A stretch of DNA of 64,000 nucleotides from assembly GCA_035531475.1 (NCBI GenBank), contig DATKST010000125.1, forward strand, positions 1-64,000, read 5' to 3'. This DNA is from CALCEB01 sp035531475 (GTDB taxonomy: Bacteria; Acidobacteriota; Terriglobia; UBA7540). A program made the translations under genes and the position numbers. The notes beneath the pieces were generated by a model. The model did not search any database and was not told the DNA's origin. It was given only the letters and a program-made list of their open reading frames with translations. This document shows positions 9,377 through 18,023 of the stretch, piece after piece; position 1 is the first letter of the stretch; each line of letters starts with the position of its first letter.

Positions 9377-9380
9377 GCTC

Positions 9381-9587
9381 CTACCTGCCGTATGGCAGCA
9401 TGACACGAATCCGCCGGATATCCGACGGAGAGACGGTGGTATTTTGGTCCAACTTGCGCTTGCGGTTGCTCGACTTGGAAGTAAGAATATGGCGGGCGTA
9501 AGCATGCCCGCGAATCACCTTTCCAGTAGCTGTGATCTTAAATCGCTTGGCTGCGCCTTTGTGGGTTTTCAGCTTCGAATTCGGCAA
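9381..9587 (-). CDS. rpmI: 50S ribosomal protein L35
   Basis: Small basic large-subunit protein of 68 residues. The sequence MPNSKLKTHKGAAKRFKITA followed by TGKVIRGHAYARHILTSKSS is diagnostic of L35, and the RKLDQNTTVSPSDIRRIRVM tail is complete. It starts two bases downstream of the infC stop, so translational coupling with infC is likely. It belongs to the infC-rpmI-rplT group. Confidence 0.98.
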   Translation of the reverse strand: MPNSKLKTHKGAAKRFKITATGKVIRGHAYARHILTSKSSNRKRKLDQNTTVSPSDIRRIRVMLPYGR

Positions 9588-9589
9588 AC

Positions 9590-10234
9590 TTAACCTCCTG
9601 ACCGTTCTGTGGGTGCAGCGGTCTTTTGAAGCACTGGCAACGGCGGCGCCTTCGGTTGCGATGGTACCGCCGCCGGAGCCGTCTTCCCGCCGGTCTTTTT
9701 GGGCGCGATGATGGCCGTCAGGTTCGGCCCCTCCTGCTTGGGCCGCGCCTCAACTTGGCCGTGCTCGGTCAGGCCATCGACCAGGCGCTGCATCATTTCC
9801 CAACCGATGTTCCGATGAGCCATTTCGCGGCCCCGGAACGCAATGGTCGCTTTGACCTTGCTGCCCTCTTGCAGAAACTTGATGATGTGGTTCTTCTTCA
9901 CATCGAAATCGTGCTGGCCAGTGCGCGGGCGGAACTTCACTTCCTTCAGCTCGATTGAATGTTGGTTCTTGCGCGCATCGTGCTGCCTTTTATTCAGTTG
10001 GTAAAGATACTTGCCGTAATTGATGATTCGGCAGACCGGAGGGTTGGCGCCGGGCGCCACTTCCACCAAGTCCAGACCGCGTTCGCGGGCGAGCTTGAGG
10101 GCTTCCCAGGGCGGCAAGACGCCCAACTGATTGCCTTCATCGTCAATGACGCGAATTTCTTTGGCCCGAATACGTTCGTTTATTCGTATAAAACGGTCAG
10201 CGATACGCAGTCCCTCCCGGCCCTTTTGGGCCAC
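9590..10234 (-). CDS. infC: Translation initiation factor IF-3
   Basis: Binds the 30S subunit, prevents premature subunit joining and proofreads the start codon. The frame opens at a GTG (10234) giving 214 residues. The conserved part starts RFIRINERIRAKEIRVIDDE, and the C-terminal domain contains GKYLYQLNKRQHDARKNQ and VKFRPRTGQHDFDVKKNHII. A GGGAGG element sits eight bases before an in-frame ATC codon at 10204, so initiation may be at that rare start, as known for infC in other bacteria; the GTG has a poorly spaced site. The C-terminus carries an extra Ala/Pro/Lys-rich tail. It lies 65 bases after thrS and two bases before rpmI. Confidence 0.96.
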   Translation of the reverse strand: MAQKGREGLRIADRFIRINERIRAKEIRVIDDEGNQLGVLPPWEALKLARERGLDLVEVAPGANPPVCRIINYGKYLYQLNKRQHDARKNQHSIELKEVKFRPRTGQHDFDVKKNHIIKFLQEGSKVKATIAFRGREMAHRNIGWEMMQRLVDGLTEHGQVEARPKQEGPNLTAIIAPKKTGGKTAPAAVPSQPKAPPLPVLQKTAAPTERSGG

Positions 10235-10299
10235 TCCCTACGGTTATCGATCGGCGCCTTGATCCCAAAGGTGTTGATCCCTTCGCAGGTTCAAGTAGC

Positions 10300-12237
10300 T
10301 TACCATTTCGCGGCGCGCGTGTCGATGAGATTGCGGACCCAGGCAATAAACTCATCAAGAGGCTTGGCACCAGCATCCCCGGTGTCGCGGCGTCGCACGG
10401 CCACGGAGCGCGCCTCAGCCTCGCGGTCTCCCGTCACCAGCATGAAGGGCACCTTTTGCAACTGTGCATCACGAATCCGGGCATTCAGTTTTTCGTTGCG
10501 GTCATCCAGGTGAGAGCGGATGCCCGCAGCTTTCAAAGCCGCAGCAACTTCCCGTGCATAGCCTGCGTGCTTTTCACTGACCGGCAGGACCATCGCTTGA
10601 ACGGGAGCCAGCCATACCGGGAATGCGCCGGTGTAGTGCTCGACGAGGACGCCGAAGAATCGCTCCACTGATCCCAGCAACGCCCGATGCACCATCACCG
10701 GCGTGTGCTTCTGGCCGTCGGCGCCGGTGTATTCCAATCCGAAGCGGCCCGGTAAATTGAAATCAAACTGCACGGTGGTGAGTTGCCAAGGGCGTCCGAT
10801 GGCATCCACCAGCTTGACGTCGATCTTCGGGCCGTAGAATACCGCCTCACCCGGCATGTATTTGAAAGGAATTTCCATGCGGCGGAGGGTATTCATCAGC
10901 GCCCCCTCCGCCCGCTCCCATTCTTCCACGGTGCCGGCATAGTGCTCTGCGTGGGCGGGGTCGCGCGCGGAGAGCTCCACTTCATAGCGGTCGAAGCCGA
11001 AAGTCTTGAGCACCGCAAAGGCAAATTCCACGCAGGCCTGAACTTCGCTCTCCAGTTGCTCCGGCCGGCAGAAAATGTGAGCGTCATCCTGGGTGAACCC
11101 TCGCACCCGCAGCAGACCGTGCAGCACCCCCGAGCGTTCGTAACGGTAAACGGTGCCGAGCTCTGCATAGCGCAAGGGCAGCTCACGGTAGCTGCGAACG
11201 TGAGACTTGTAGATCAGGATGTGGCCCGGGCAGTTCATGGGCTTGAGCTGATACTCATCATCCTCAACCGGCATGGCGCCAAACATATTTTCTTTGTAGA
11301 AGTTGGTGTGTCCGCTGATTTCCCACAAATGACGCCGCATGGCATGGGGCGTAAACACCATGTCATACCCGCGCGCCAGAAGCTCATTCCTCAACCAGTC
11401 TTCAATTTCCTTGCGGATCAGCCCGCCCTTCGGATGCCAGAAGATCAGCCCTGGCCCGGCATCCTCCTCAATACTAAATAAGTCGAGCTCCCGGCCCAGC
11501 CGCCGGTGGTCGCGCTTCTTTGCCTCCTCAATTTGTTTGAGATAGTCGTCAAGATCCTTGCGGCTGAAGAAAGCGGTGCCATAAATCCGCTGCATGGGAT
11601 GGGAATGCTCATCCCCTTTCCAATGCGCTCCCGCCACACTGAGCAGCTTGAATGCCTTGATGCGGCCGGTGGAGGGAATGTGAGGCCCACGGCAGAAGTC
11701 GAGAAATTTGCCGGTGCGGTAGGCTGAAAAAACCGCATCCACTTTCTCTTCGATGAGCTGGCATTTCAAGAACTCGCCCATTTTCTTAAAGAGTTCGATC
11801 CCTTCTTGTTTTGGGAAGTAGACTCGCTCGTAGGGAAGATTTTCCTTGATGAGCTGTTGCATCTTTTCCTCGATCTTTTTCAGATCATCTTCGGTGAACG
11901 GCTTCTCCCGATAGAAGTCATAATAGAAGCCGGTATCTGTCGGCGGACCAATGCCGGGGTGCGCGTCTGGAAAAAGCTCCAGGATGGCCGCGGCCAGCAG
12001 GTGCGCGGATGAGTGCCGGTAGACTTCCAGTGCTTCGGGAGAATCCGGAGTCAAAAACTCCACCGGCGTACTCATCTCAATGGGGGATGCGAGATCCACC
12101 AGCTTCCCATCGATTCTTGCCACCAGAGCTTCCCGCGCGAGCTGGGGCGAGATGGAACGCGCGACTTCAATAGCGGCCACGTTCTTCGGGTAATCTTTCA
12201 CAGCGCCGTTGGGAAAAGTGATTTGAATAGTATCCAT
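10300..12237 (-). CDS. thrS: Threonine--tRNA ligase
   Basis: Charges tRNA-Thr and edits mischarged serine. The 645-residue protein matches the family length and has the expected order: an N-terminal TGS domain (MDTIQITFPNGAVKDYPKNV), an editing domain around residues 65-225, a class II catalytic core and a C-terminal anticodon-binding domain (AMVLPVSEKHAGYAREVAAA). Zinc ligands can be recognised in MNCPGH and VMVHRALLGS. The motif 2 loop reads YRYERSGVLHGLLRVRGFTQ. It is the first gene of the leftward thrS-infC-rpmI-rplT-pheS-pheT operon. Its 5' leader is long and contains a family B repeat. Confidence 0.97.
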   Translation of the reverse strand: MDTIQITFPNGAVKDYPKNVAAIEVARSISPQLAREALVARIDGKLVDLASPIEMSTPVEFLTPDSPEALEVYRHSSAHLLAAAILELFPDAHPGIGPPTDTGFYYDFYREKPFTEDDLKKIEEKMQQLIKENLPYERVYFPKQEGIELFKKMGEFLKCQLIEEKVDAVFSAYRTGKFLDFCRGPHIPSTGRIKAFKLLSVAGAHWKGDEHSHPMQRIYGTAFFSRKDLDDYLKQIEEAKKRDHRRLGRELDLFSIEEDAGPGLIFWHPKGGLIRKEIEDWLRNELLARGYDMVFTPHAMRRHLWEISGHTNFYKENMFGAMPVEDDEYQLKPMNCPGHILIYKSHVRSYRELPLRYAELGTVYRYERSGVLHGLLRVRGFTQDDAHIFCRPEQLESEVQACVEFAFAVLKTFGFDRYEVELSARDPAHAEHYAGTVEEWERAEGALMNTLRRMEIPFKYMPGEAVFYGPKIDVKLVDAIGRPWQLTTVQFDFNLPGRFGLEYTGADGQKHTPVMVHRALLGSVERFFGVLVEHYTGAFPVWLAPVQAMVLPVSEKHAGYAREVAAALKAAGIRSHLDDRNEKLNARIRDAQLQKVPFMLVTGDREAEARSVAVRRRDTGDAGAKPLDEFIAWVRNLIDTRAAKW

Positions 12238-12333
12238 GAATGGTCAAAGATTGAGCCGGACTGAACCGGAGACGGCAAGCTAATAACCTAGCAAAGAAGG
12301 GCCATGGTGGTCAATCAAGGTGATTTGTTGGTA

Positions 12334-12464
12334 GTGGTGCAGTTTGCTATAGCGGCGCTCTATGAGCGCCGAAAACCGTTGAGCATTCAAGCTCGGCGGT
12401 CTCTGACCGCCGAATTTTATTTATCAACACCTTCCGGCGGTCAGAGACTGCCCCCACAGGCCAC
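12334..12464. repeat. Family B element (copy B1) in the thrS leader
   Basis: It begins GTGGTGCAGTTTGCTATAGC and contains two palindromes, GGCGCTCTATGAGCGCC and GGCGGTCTCTGACCGCC, then the inverse TTATCAACACCTTCCGGCGG of the spacer seen in copy B2. It appears to be a composite of two family B interiors. It lies between the candidate thrS promoter and the thrS start. Confidence 0.65.
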
Positions 12465-12491
12465 CTATATTGTCCGGCAATCGGCCCCCTA

Positions 12492-12532
12492 ATTATAATG
12501 GGGCCACGGCCGCGGCGCACCCAATTGGGTGC
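12492..12532 (-). promoter_or_regulatory. Candidate thrS operon promoter with 16-base palindrome
   Basis: On the minus strand a TATAAT (12497-12492) lies upstream of thrS. The perfect palindrome GCACCCAATTGGGTGC (12517-12532) overlaps where the -35 box would be. The -35 itself is not consensus. The arrangement suggests an operator, but no regulator is identified. Confidence 0.35.
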
Positions 12533-12574
12533 ACAAGGACCGCTCATCTTTTCAAGACGGCGGAGGGAATTCCG

Positions 12575-13108
12575 TCAGAGTCCGTGACGGAACAACCACA
12601 TGAGTCCAATCAGCGTCTTTGCATCCTCAATCTTCTTTTCTCGAAGCTTCTTCGCGAGCTCGGCCCGCTTGAAGATTCTTACCTCAAGCCGCTCATCTTC
12701 TTCTGGACGGGCTTCGCCCGGCGTCAGGTCCTGCGCCATGACCAGGTGCATTCGCTCCGCCAAGATTCCCGGGCTGGGAAAGAAACTGAAAAGCGGCTTG
12801 AATCGCCGTGCCCGGTAGCCGGTTTCCTCCTGAAGCTCGCGCCCTGCGGCCTGGAACGGCTTCTCGCGCGGTTCGAGACCTCCCGCCACCAGTTCCCAAA
12901 GAGTGCGCTGTGCCGCGTACCGGAACTGCCGGACCAGAATGACTCTGCCGTCCGGGAAAACTGGAAGCACCACCACCGATCCTGGATGCATCACCAGTTC
13001 GCGGCTGGCCTCGATGCCGCCAGGCTCCACGATGCGGTCCACGCGCAACTCAACCATTCTGCCCTTATAAATTTGTTTGCTGTTCAGAACGCGATATGGG
13101 GACGGCAT
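12575..13108 (-). CDS. NUDIX hydrolase, ADP-ribose pyrophosphatase type
   Basis: Predicted to hydrolyse ADP-ribose or a related nucleoside diphosphate sugar in the cytoplasm. The 177-residue protein has a complete Nudix box, GGLEPREKPFQAAGRELQEE followed by TGY, near residues 76-98, with the REXXEE metal-binding glutamates intact. The preceding VVVLPVFPDGRVILVRQFRY and WELVAGG segments and the later FFPSPGILAERMHLVMAQDL fit the ADPRase subgroup (NudF-like). It stands alone between the thrS leader and a repeat. Substrate within the subgroup is uncertain. Confidence 0.88.
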   Translation of the reverse strand: MPSPYRVLNSKQIYKGRMVELRVDRIVEPGGIEASRELVMHPGSVVVLPVFPDGRVILVRQFRYAAQRTLWELVAGGLEPREKPFQAAGRELQEETGYRARRFKPLFSFFPSPGILAERMHLVMAQDLTPGEARPEEDERLEVRIFKRAELAKKLREKKIEDAKTLIGLMWLFRHGL

Positions 13109-13158
13109 AGTGAAGAGTGTAATTAATTTGCTGCGGCGCTAGGGAAAACGGGCCGAAC

Positions 13159-13212
13159 GTAGGGGCGTCCCTTGTGGGCGCCCTCTCGGGCGGGCACAAG
13201 GCCCGCCCCTAC
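13159..13212. repeat. GC-rich fold-back repeat
   Basis: GTAGGGGCG at the left and CGCCCCTAC at the right are perfect inverted ends around GTGGGCGCCC and GGGCGGGCACAAGGCCC. The same sequence forms the interior of family A copies at 20318 and 38794. It lies just upstream of the NUDIX gene. Confidence 0.6.
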
Positions 13213-13294
13213 ATGGAACAGGCCAGCCGGAACATCGACAAAACTTTTTTCATGTTCGGCGATAAGTGCCTAAAGACCGGTCTTGGCCATGCCA

Positions 13295-13726
13295 TTAAGT
13301 GGCAAAATCGAGTTTTTCAATCAGCGCCTTGGCTTGCTTCGGATCGGTCGCCCCCTTCAGGCCCTTCATGCCCTGGTCAATCTTGGTTCTTAGCTTGGAG
13401 TAGGCAGTGCTCTTGGACTTGTATGCATCCACTTGTTCCTTGGTGGCGGTGGTATCCTTGGCGGCTTTATCGAAGCAATCCACCACCTGTTGAACCATGC
13501 CAGAAGAAAGGGAAAGCTTGACGGAGACGGACTTCTGGTGAAAATCTTTCACGAAGGCATCCAGACTCTCCTTCCGGACTTCCGCGACGCTATCCGAAAG
13601 GTCCTTGGTGTTGGCCGTGACCATCGATTCCTCATCCTGGCACGCCTGGGCCTTTGCCCCCTTTGCCAGAACAAAACAAATTGAGCTCACCAGCAGGAGT
13701 GCAACCTTACGATTGATGGCCCCCAC
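13295..13726 (-). CDS. Small secreted protein, unknown function
   Basis: Not a family I recognise. The frame opens at 13759, but a GTG at 13726 directly after a GAGGAGGAACC ribosome site gives a cleaner signal peptide, GAINRKVALLLVSSICFVLA ending near AKAQA. The mature part (about 118 residues) is Lys/Asp/Ser-rich and helical, with two cysteines (QACQDE and VVDCFDKAAKD) that could pair outside the cytoplasm. Length is 143 residues. It has no operon partner; the NUDIX gene lies about 190 bases downstream on the same strand and a family C repeat upstream. Role unknown. Confidence 0.7.
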   Translation of the reverse strand: MGAINRKVALLLVSSICFVLAKGAKAQACQDEESMVTANTKDLSDSVAEVRKESLDAFVKDFHQKSVSVKLSLSSGMVQQVVDCFDKAAKDTTATKEQVDAYKSKSTAYSKLRTKIDQGMKGLKGATDPKQAKALIEKLDFAT

Positions 13727-14031
13727 GGTTCCTCCTCGCGGCCGCTGAAGCGTGAGCACGCCTCAACCGTTTCGGCAGCCAACTGTGAATTGATTCACCT
13801 TGATAGCACCGATCTTAACAAATCCAGAGAAAGTCGGCGTTACTTTCTTTGGACACACCCAAGAAATCCATGGACAGGATGACGTTTGCAGGAACCCCTT
13901 CAAGTCGGTGGTAGCGAAATTTGCTGTCGGGACGGCCACCAGGGTCGCCCCCACACCAAACGGCGCAACTGCCTCCCAGCCCTTCGGTAATGGGTCAGTT
14001 TGGCGATTCTCTGCCAGTTTGTTTCTTTACC
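13727..14031. other. Intergenic stretch, no gene recognised
   Basis: About 300 bases between the small secreted protein and the family C repeat. A minus-strand frame through ATLVAVPTANFATTDLKGFL is open but has no ribosome site or recognisable family. No RNA gene seen. Confidence 0.4.
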
Positions 14032-14139
14032 GTCATTCCCGCGAAAGCGGGAATCCATTCCGCGAACCGGAGTCGCACGCTGAACTTGCGGGGGAAAAAT
14101 CTCGTCTCTGGCATGGATCCCCGCCTTCGCGGGGATGAC
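14032..14139. repeat. Family C inverted-repeat element (copy C1)
   Basis: The left end GTCATTCCCGCGAAAGCGGG and the inverted right end GTCATCCCCGCGAAGGCGGG match over 25 bases with three differences. Each end is itself a small hairpin. The 108-base unit is nearly the same length and layout as the copy at 57131. Similar repeats are widespread in bacterial genomes. Confidence 0.75.
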
Positions 14140-14192
14140 GGCGGCGAACATTGTCAGGAAACATCAAACGAGTTATTACCAGCCCTTCTGCT

Positions 14193-14220
14193 TTGTGGCG
14201 GAGCTGCTTCGGTCTATAAT
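14193..14220 (+). promoter_or_regulatory. Candidate sigma-70 promoter for the LytTR regulator
   Basis: TTGTGG (14193-14198) and TATAAT (14215-14220) are separated by 16 bases, about 100 bases before the response regulator start. The -10 is perfect consensus. Confidence 0.5.
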
Positions 14221-14316
14221 TCAAAGGGGGATGGTAGTCGGGCGGATTCGTGGATTGCCTCTCTTCACAGAAGGAGACGCCGCCCCCGGAAAAGCGCGTG
14301 TGGGAGGACCAGAAGG

Positions 14317-15096
14317 ATGGCGAAAATCTCGGCCTTAATCGTAGATGATGAGCAGCTCGCCCGCGACGAATTGTCCTATCTCCTAAAGTCCGTTCCGGAG
14401 ATTGAGGTCACAGGCCAGGGTAGGAACGGAGTTGAGGCCGTCAACCTGATCCGGGAGCTCAATCCACAACTCGTCTTCCTTGACGTGCAAATGCCCGGCC
14501 TGGATGGTTTCGGGGTTATCAAGAAGTTGATCGAAAAGAAAGCCCGCATGCCCGTCTTCATCTTCGCCACGGCTTATGACCAATACGCGGTTCATGCCTT
14601 TGAGGTTAACGCCCTTGATTATCTGTTAAAGCCCGTTTCCCGTCCTCGCCTGGAGAAGGCCATCGCTAAAGCGCGGCATACCATGGAAGCCCATGAGCCG
14701 GCGCACGAGAAGCTGGACAGGCTGGTCCAGATGTTCGAGCAGCGCCCCGCCACGCAACAACGCACCAAGCTCGTGGTGAAGAGCGCCGGCCGCCTCCACC
14801 TGGTCGATTCGGAGGACGTGATCTACGCGACGATTGAGGACGGAGTCATCAGCATCGTGACGCGGGATCTGGAGGGCCAGTCCAATTTCCGCACCGTGGA
14901 AGAGCTGCAAAGCAGTCTGGACCCGCAGACATTCTGGCGGGTGCACCGGTCATTCCTCATCAACATCAACCGCATCAAAGAGGTGGTTCCCTGGTTTAAG
15001 AGTTCCTTCCAACTCAAAATGGATGACCGCAAACAAACGGAAATTCCGGTCAGCCGCGCCCAAACCCGCAAACTGCGCGAGATACTGAACCTTTAA
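14317..15096 (+). CDS. LytTR-family DNA-binding response regulator
   Basis: Two-component transcription regulator of the LytR/AlgR type. The frame is open from 13921, but the ATG at 14317 begins the receiver domain. The 259 residues hold an N-terminal receiver (acidic pair D10-D11, phosphoacceptor D56 in VFLDVQMPG, conserved Thr in FATAYDQYA, Lys in DYLLKPVSRP) and a C-terminal LytTR domain from about residue 150 (KSAGRLHLVDSEDVIYATIE, then FWRVHRSFLININRIKEVVP). A Pro/Glu-rich linker joins them. Its partner histidine kinase is not in the window, so it is an orphan here. A TATAAT promoter precedes it. Targets unknown. Confidence 0.93.
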   Translation: MAKISALIVDDEQLARDELSYLLKSVPEIEVTGQGRNGVEAVNLIRELNPQLVFLDVQMPGLDGFGVIKKLIEKKARMPVFIFATAYDQYAVHAFEVNALDYLLKPVSRPRLEKAIAKARHTMEAHEPAHEKLDRLVQMFEQRPATQQRTKLVVKSAGRLHLVDSEDVIYATIEDGVISIVTRDLEGQSNFRTVEELQSSLDPQTFWRVHRSFLININRIKEVVPWFKSSFQLKMDDRKQTEIPVSRAQTRKLREILNL

Positions 15097-15443
15097 CCTG
15101 GGTTACTTCTGGCTGGATCGCTTGTCATTCCGGGCGCGGCGAAGAACCACTGTATTTGATCTCTTCCTGGGCAGCAAACGAAGTGCCGATGCTTCGCGGG
15201 GTTCACCCTGAGCTAAATACCGGGATTCTTCGCTTCGCTCAGAATGACAGGCAAAGAGATCAGAATGACAGCACGGGAGTCTTGGCTGAAACTCCCCGAC
15301 TCCAGAAGTGTAGAAACCGCAGGGCTCGAAACAGGAGAGTAACAGGAAGGGTCTCTTTCGCCGGGGTTGAAAATCCGCCCTTCCGTTCTCCGTGGTGAGA
15401 AATCCGGGCAAAGATCGGTAGTGTGATATTTGTGCGTTGCTGG
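15097..15443. other. Intergenic region holding a family D repeat
   Basis: About 350 bases between the response regulator and the restriction enzyme gene, which face each other. Most of the first half is a family D repeat (15124-15248). The remainder shows no gene; it marks the edge of the lower-G+C island to the right. Confidence 0.5.
15124..15248. repeat. Family D repeat (copy D1)
   Basis: It starts GTCATTCCGGGCGCGGCGAA and ends GATTCTTCGCTTCGCTCAGA ATGAC, with CACTGTATTTGATCTCTTCC inside. The same internal segment occurs in the copy at 60487, which confirms a dispersed family. Confidence 0.7.
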
Positions 15444-18023
15444 TTAAAATGGAAGCTTTCCCGACTTGGTTTCGGGGCCACGGTCAATTAAGCAAATATC
15501 TCCGATAAACTCTGCCCGTCTGATTTTGATATCATCATAGTTAGTGATTGTTCGAGGAACTGAAGCGCGGGTCTTTTCCTCGATCCGTTGATCAAGACGT
15601 GCAATCTCGCTGCACAGCCGTTCCTTGTCTCGCTGGATGTCATGGACGCCATTCAGTATGTTTTCCTGCTCATCACGCTCAGGGAGTGGCACCTCAAGGC
15701 TAAAGAAGGCTGGCTTTGTTATACCGGGATTGATCTCGCCAGAGCATTCCCGCTTCAACAAGACAAGGATTTCAGGCTTGGTGAAAAAGTGCATCACAAA
15801 TTCAAGCAAAATCCTCTGGGGGTTGTAGCGGAGAACAAAAAAACGGTTAGTACAGACGTATCCATCGAACTGGCGCGGGACGATTGCGCCCCCCCGCATT
15901 GAGTCATAGATATTCGGAAACAGGATATCATTTTCTCGCAGAATGAATGTGGCCCGATTCGGTATCGTCTTGGCCGTCTGCTCGCTAGAGGCGAGGATTT
16001 CTCCCCGTTCGATGTCAACGTCACCCTTCTCGATATATCGGAGCACTTCGTTCTCTAGAATCCCCTTGGGGTTAAATAACTCTGGAGATATACTAAAAAT
16101 GTCGCTAAGCTTGTACCAAGTATAGCCGCTTTCCTTAAGCCTTTTTACGATGCGGGTGTAATTTGGATGGTAATACCATGGATCAATTCGTTCTTTTAGT
16201 TGGCTGAAGCGGATTACGTTTTCCTTTGGCGGAGATTCAAAACGCTTGACGACACCGAGCAAGTCATTTCTCCCGGTCTTCCTTCCCACTGAATCAATCC
16301 CGATCTCCACCGCCCAGTCAATGAATATCGGATAATCGTCTGGAACCTTTTCAACCTTTTCGATGAAAAGAAGGTGCCCCTCGTTGTTCGCCCCAGAAAT
16401 CTGAAAAGCAAGATGGGGCAATCCAACAAGAGCAACGATTCTTGTGTGCTTTCGGATATAGTCCCTGAGCCGCGTCATGCTCGGATTGTTGAATACGCCT
16501 GATGGCAGAACAAGCCCGGCCCGGCCACCTTTGCGAAGCAGGTTAGCGATCATCTCGATGAATATGACTTCCTTACTCACGCTTCTTGGGTCATTCTGGA
16601 TGTTCCTGCCGAGCGTGAAATCTCCAAGGATTTCCGAGTCTTTTTCCCGCCCGGCAAATGGCGGATTGGAATAGATAATGTCGAACTGGCCACCCTCTAT
16701 CTTGTCCGTCCACTGGGTCGGCATTTTTTTCCTCAGAGAAAGTCCATCCTCGTTGACGATGCCGGCATGACCGTCACCATGCATTATCATATTCATCTTC
16801 GCCACTCGCGCCATTCTGTCGTTGATGTCGCAGCCGAAAAGCCTCGAACCTGCGAAGTAATTAATCTTGTCCTGTATTTGAGTAGGCTTAAGATTCGGAT
16901 GCTCAGTTTTGACGCGATTGGAAACGCTGCGGATTGCCATCACAAGAAAGCCACCGCTACCACAGGAGGGGTCTAGAACTGTTTGAGAGTCGCTAGGAGG
17001 GATCATCCCGACAACACACCCAACCAGTTCTCGTGGCGTGAAGAACTGCGCCAACTCTCCCCGGAACGTATTGCCAACCATCTGCTCAAACACGGTGCCC
17101 TTGATGTCTGCCCCGTCAATGCTGCCTACCGTGTTAACAAGGCTGTACCCCTGGAGAAGCTTCACAATCTCATAGATCGTGAGGTCATCAAGTTCCAGTG
17201 CGACATTAACGCGTGGGTTGAATTTCGATTCAAAAATGTCTTTGTAGCGACTGGATGATATGGCTTCGCTGAATAATTGGCGAAGGCGAAGGGCAACCGT
17301 CTTTTGGTTATCCGTCGCAAACACCATGAATTTGTAGAAGCTTGGAACCTCCTTCTCATCGTAAAGTTTTAGAAAGAGCAACTTTGTTAATTCATCAAAT
17401 GCTTTCGCGGGGTCGTGCCCTTGCTTCTCCAAGATCAACTCGTGACAAAGATGCACAACCTCGCGCATCTGATTCTCATCGCGGAAGGGAGGCAGTTCCG
17501 TATTCTTCGATATTTCGGCAACTATGGGCTTAGTCCCGACCCAATGAGGTATGTCTCCCACTGCCTGAGATTGCTGGCCAAAACGTTCTGTCCTAAAGAA
17601 CCTTCGAGGGTTCTTGCCATCGTGCCATGCGTGATACTCCGCGCCGAGGTTCCGTGCGTAGGACTCCGCTTGGCCGATACCCTTCTTTTGGCCGGGGGCC
17701 TTTGTTTCCATTACACAGAACGGCTCTTTGTGCGCGTTGTCTCGATAGATCACGATGTCGGCAAAGACCGTATCACTGCCCGAGTCTGCCGCCCGCCCGA
17801 TGCGCCCTGCCGGGACCTCAATGTCGATTTGCTTGCTACTGTAACCGTATTCACGAATAAATCGAACGATCCATGAGACCCTGACCTGCGCTTCAGGTTT
17901 GAGGCTACCGTCGCTTCTTGTTGAGTGTTGGAGGAGTTTAGCAAATAGCCGTTCATCAATCTCGACGCCATCAATCGCTTCGAGCAATGAAGCGGTATTC
18001 ACCAAGTACGGGGAATGGCTCAT
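15444..18023 (-). CDS. Single-polypeptide restriction-methylation-specificity enzyme (type IIG-like)
   Basis: Likely cuts unmodified DNA and methylates adenine at its own recognition site. The frame is open to 18176, but the ATG at 18023 (MSHSPYLVNTASLLEAIDGV) marks the likely start, giving 859 residues. An HsdR_N-like PD-(D/E)xK nuclease occupies about 45-170 (D89 in VFADIVIY, E106 and K108 in VMETKAP). A type I-like N6-adenine methyltransferase follows, with motif I DPSCGSGGFL (351-360) and NPPF (453-456). A single target-recognition region covers about 630-790, ending in a coiled coil. There is no helicase motor and no separate hsdR, hsdM or hsdS gene. The start codon overlaps the stop of the IS1-family transposase upstream. 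Base composition is lower in G+C than the flanks, suggesting transfer. Confidence 0.82.
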   Translation of the reverse strand: MSHSPYLVNTASLLEAIDGVEIDERLFAKLLQHSTRSDGSLKPEAQVRVSWIVRFIREYGYSSKQIDIEVPAGRIGRAADSGSDTVFADIVIYRDNAHKEPFCVMETKAPGQKKGIGQAESYARNLGAEYHAWHDGKNPRRFFRTERFGQQSQAVGDIPHWVGTKPIVAEISKNTELPPFRDENQMREVVHLCHELILEKQGHDPAKAFDELTKLLFLKLYDEKEVPSFYKFMVFATDNQKTVALRLRQLFSEAISSSRYKDIFESKFNPRVNVALELDDLTIYEIVKLLQGYSLVNTVGSIDGADIKGTVFEQMVGNTFRGELAQFFTPRELVGCVVGMIPPSDSQTVLDPSCGSGGFLVMAIRSVSNRVKTEHPNLKPTQIQDKINYFAGSRLFGCDINDRMARVAKMNMIMHGDGHAGIVNEDGLSLRKKMPTQWTDKIEGGQFDIIYSNPPFAGREKDSEILGDFTLGRNIQNDPRSVSKEVIFIEMIANLLRKGGRAGLVLPSGVFNNPSMTRLRDYIRKHTRIVALVGLPHLAFQISGANNEGHLLFIEKVEKVPDDYPIFIDWAVEIGIDSVGRKTGRNDLLGVVKRFESPPKENVIRFSQLKERIDPWYYHPNYTRIVKRLKESGYTWYKLSDIFSISPELFNPKGILENEVLRYIEKGDVDIERGEILASSEQTAKTIPNRATFILRENDILFPNIYDSMRGGAIVPRQFDGYVCTNRFFVLRYNPQRILLEFVMHFFTKPEILVLLKRECSGEINPGITKPAFFSLEVPLPERDEQENILNGVHDIQRDKERLCSEIARLDQRIEEKTRASVPRTITNYDDIKIRRAEFIGDICLIDRGPETKSGKLPF

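Noticed and set aside
13763..13990. Open minus-strand frame with ATLVAVPTANFATTDLKGFL
   Set aside because: No ribosome site, no signal or domain and no support on either side; left as unassigned.
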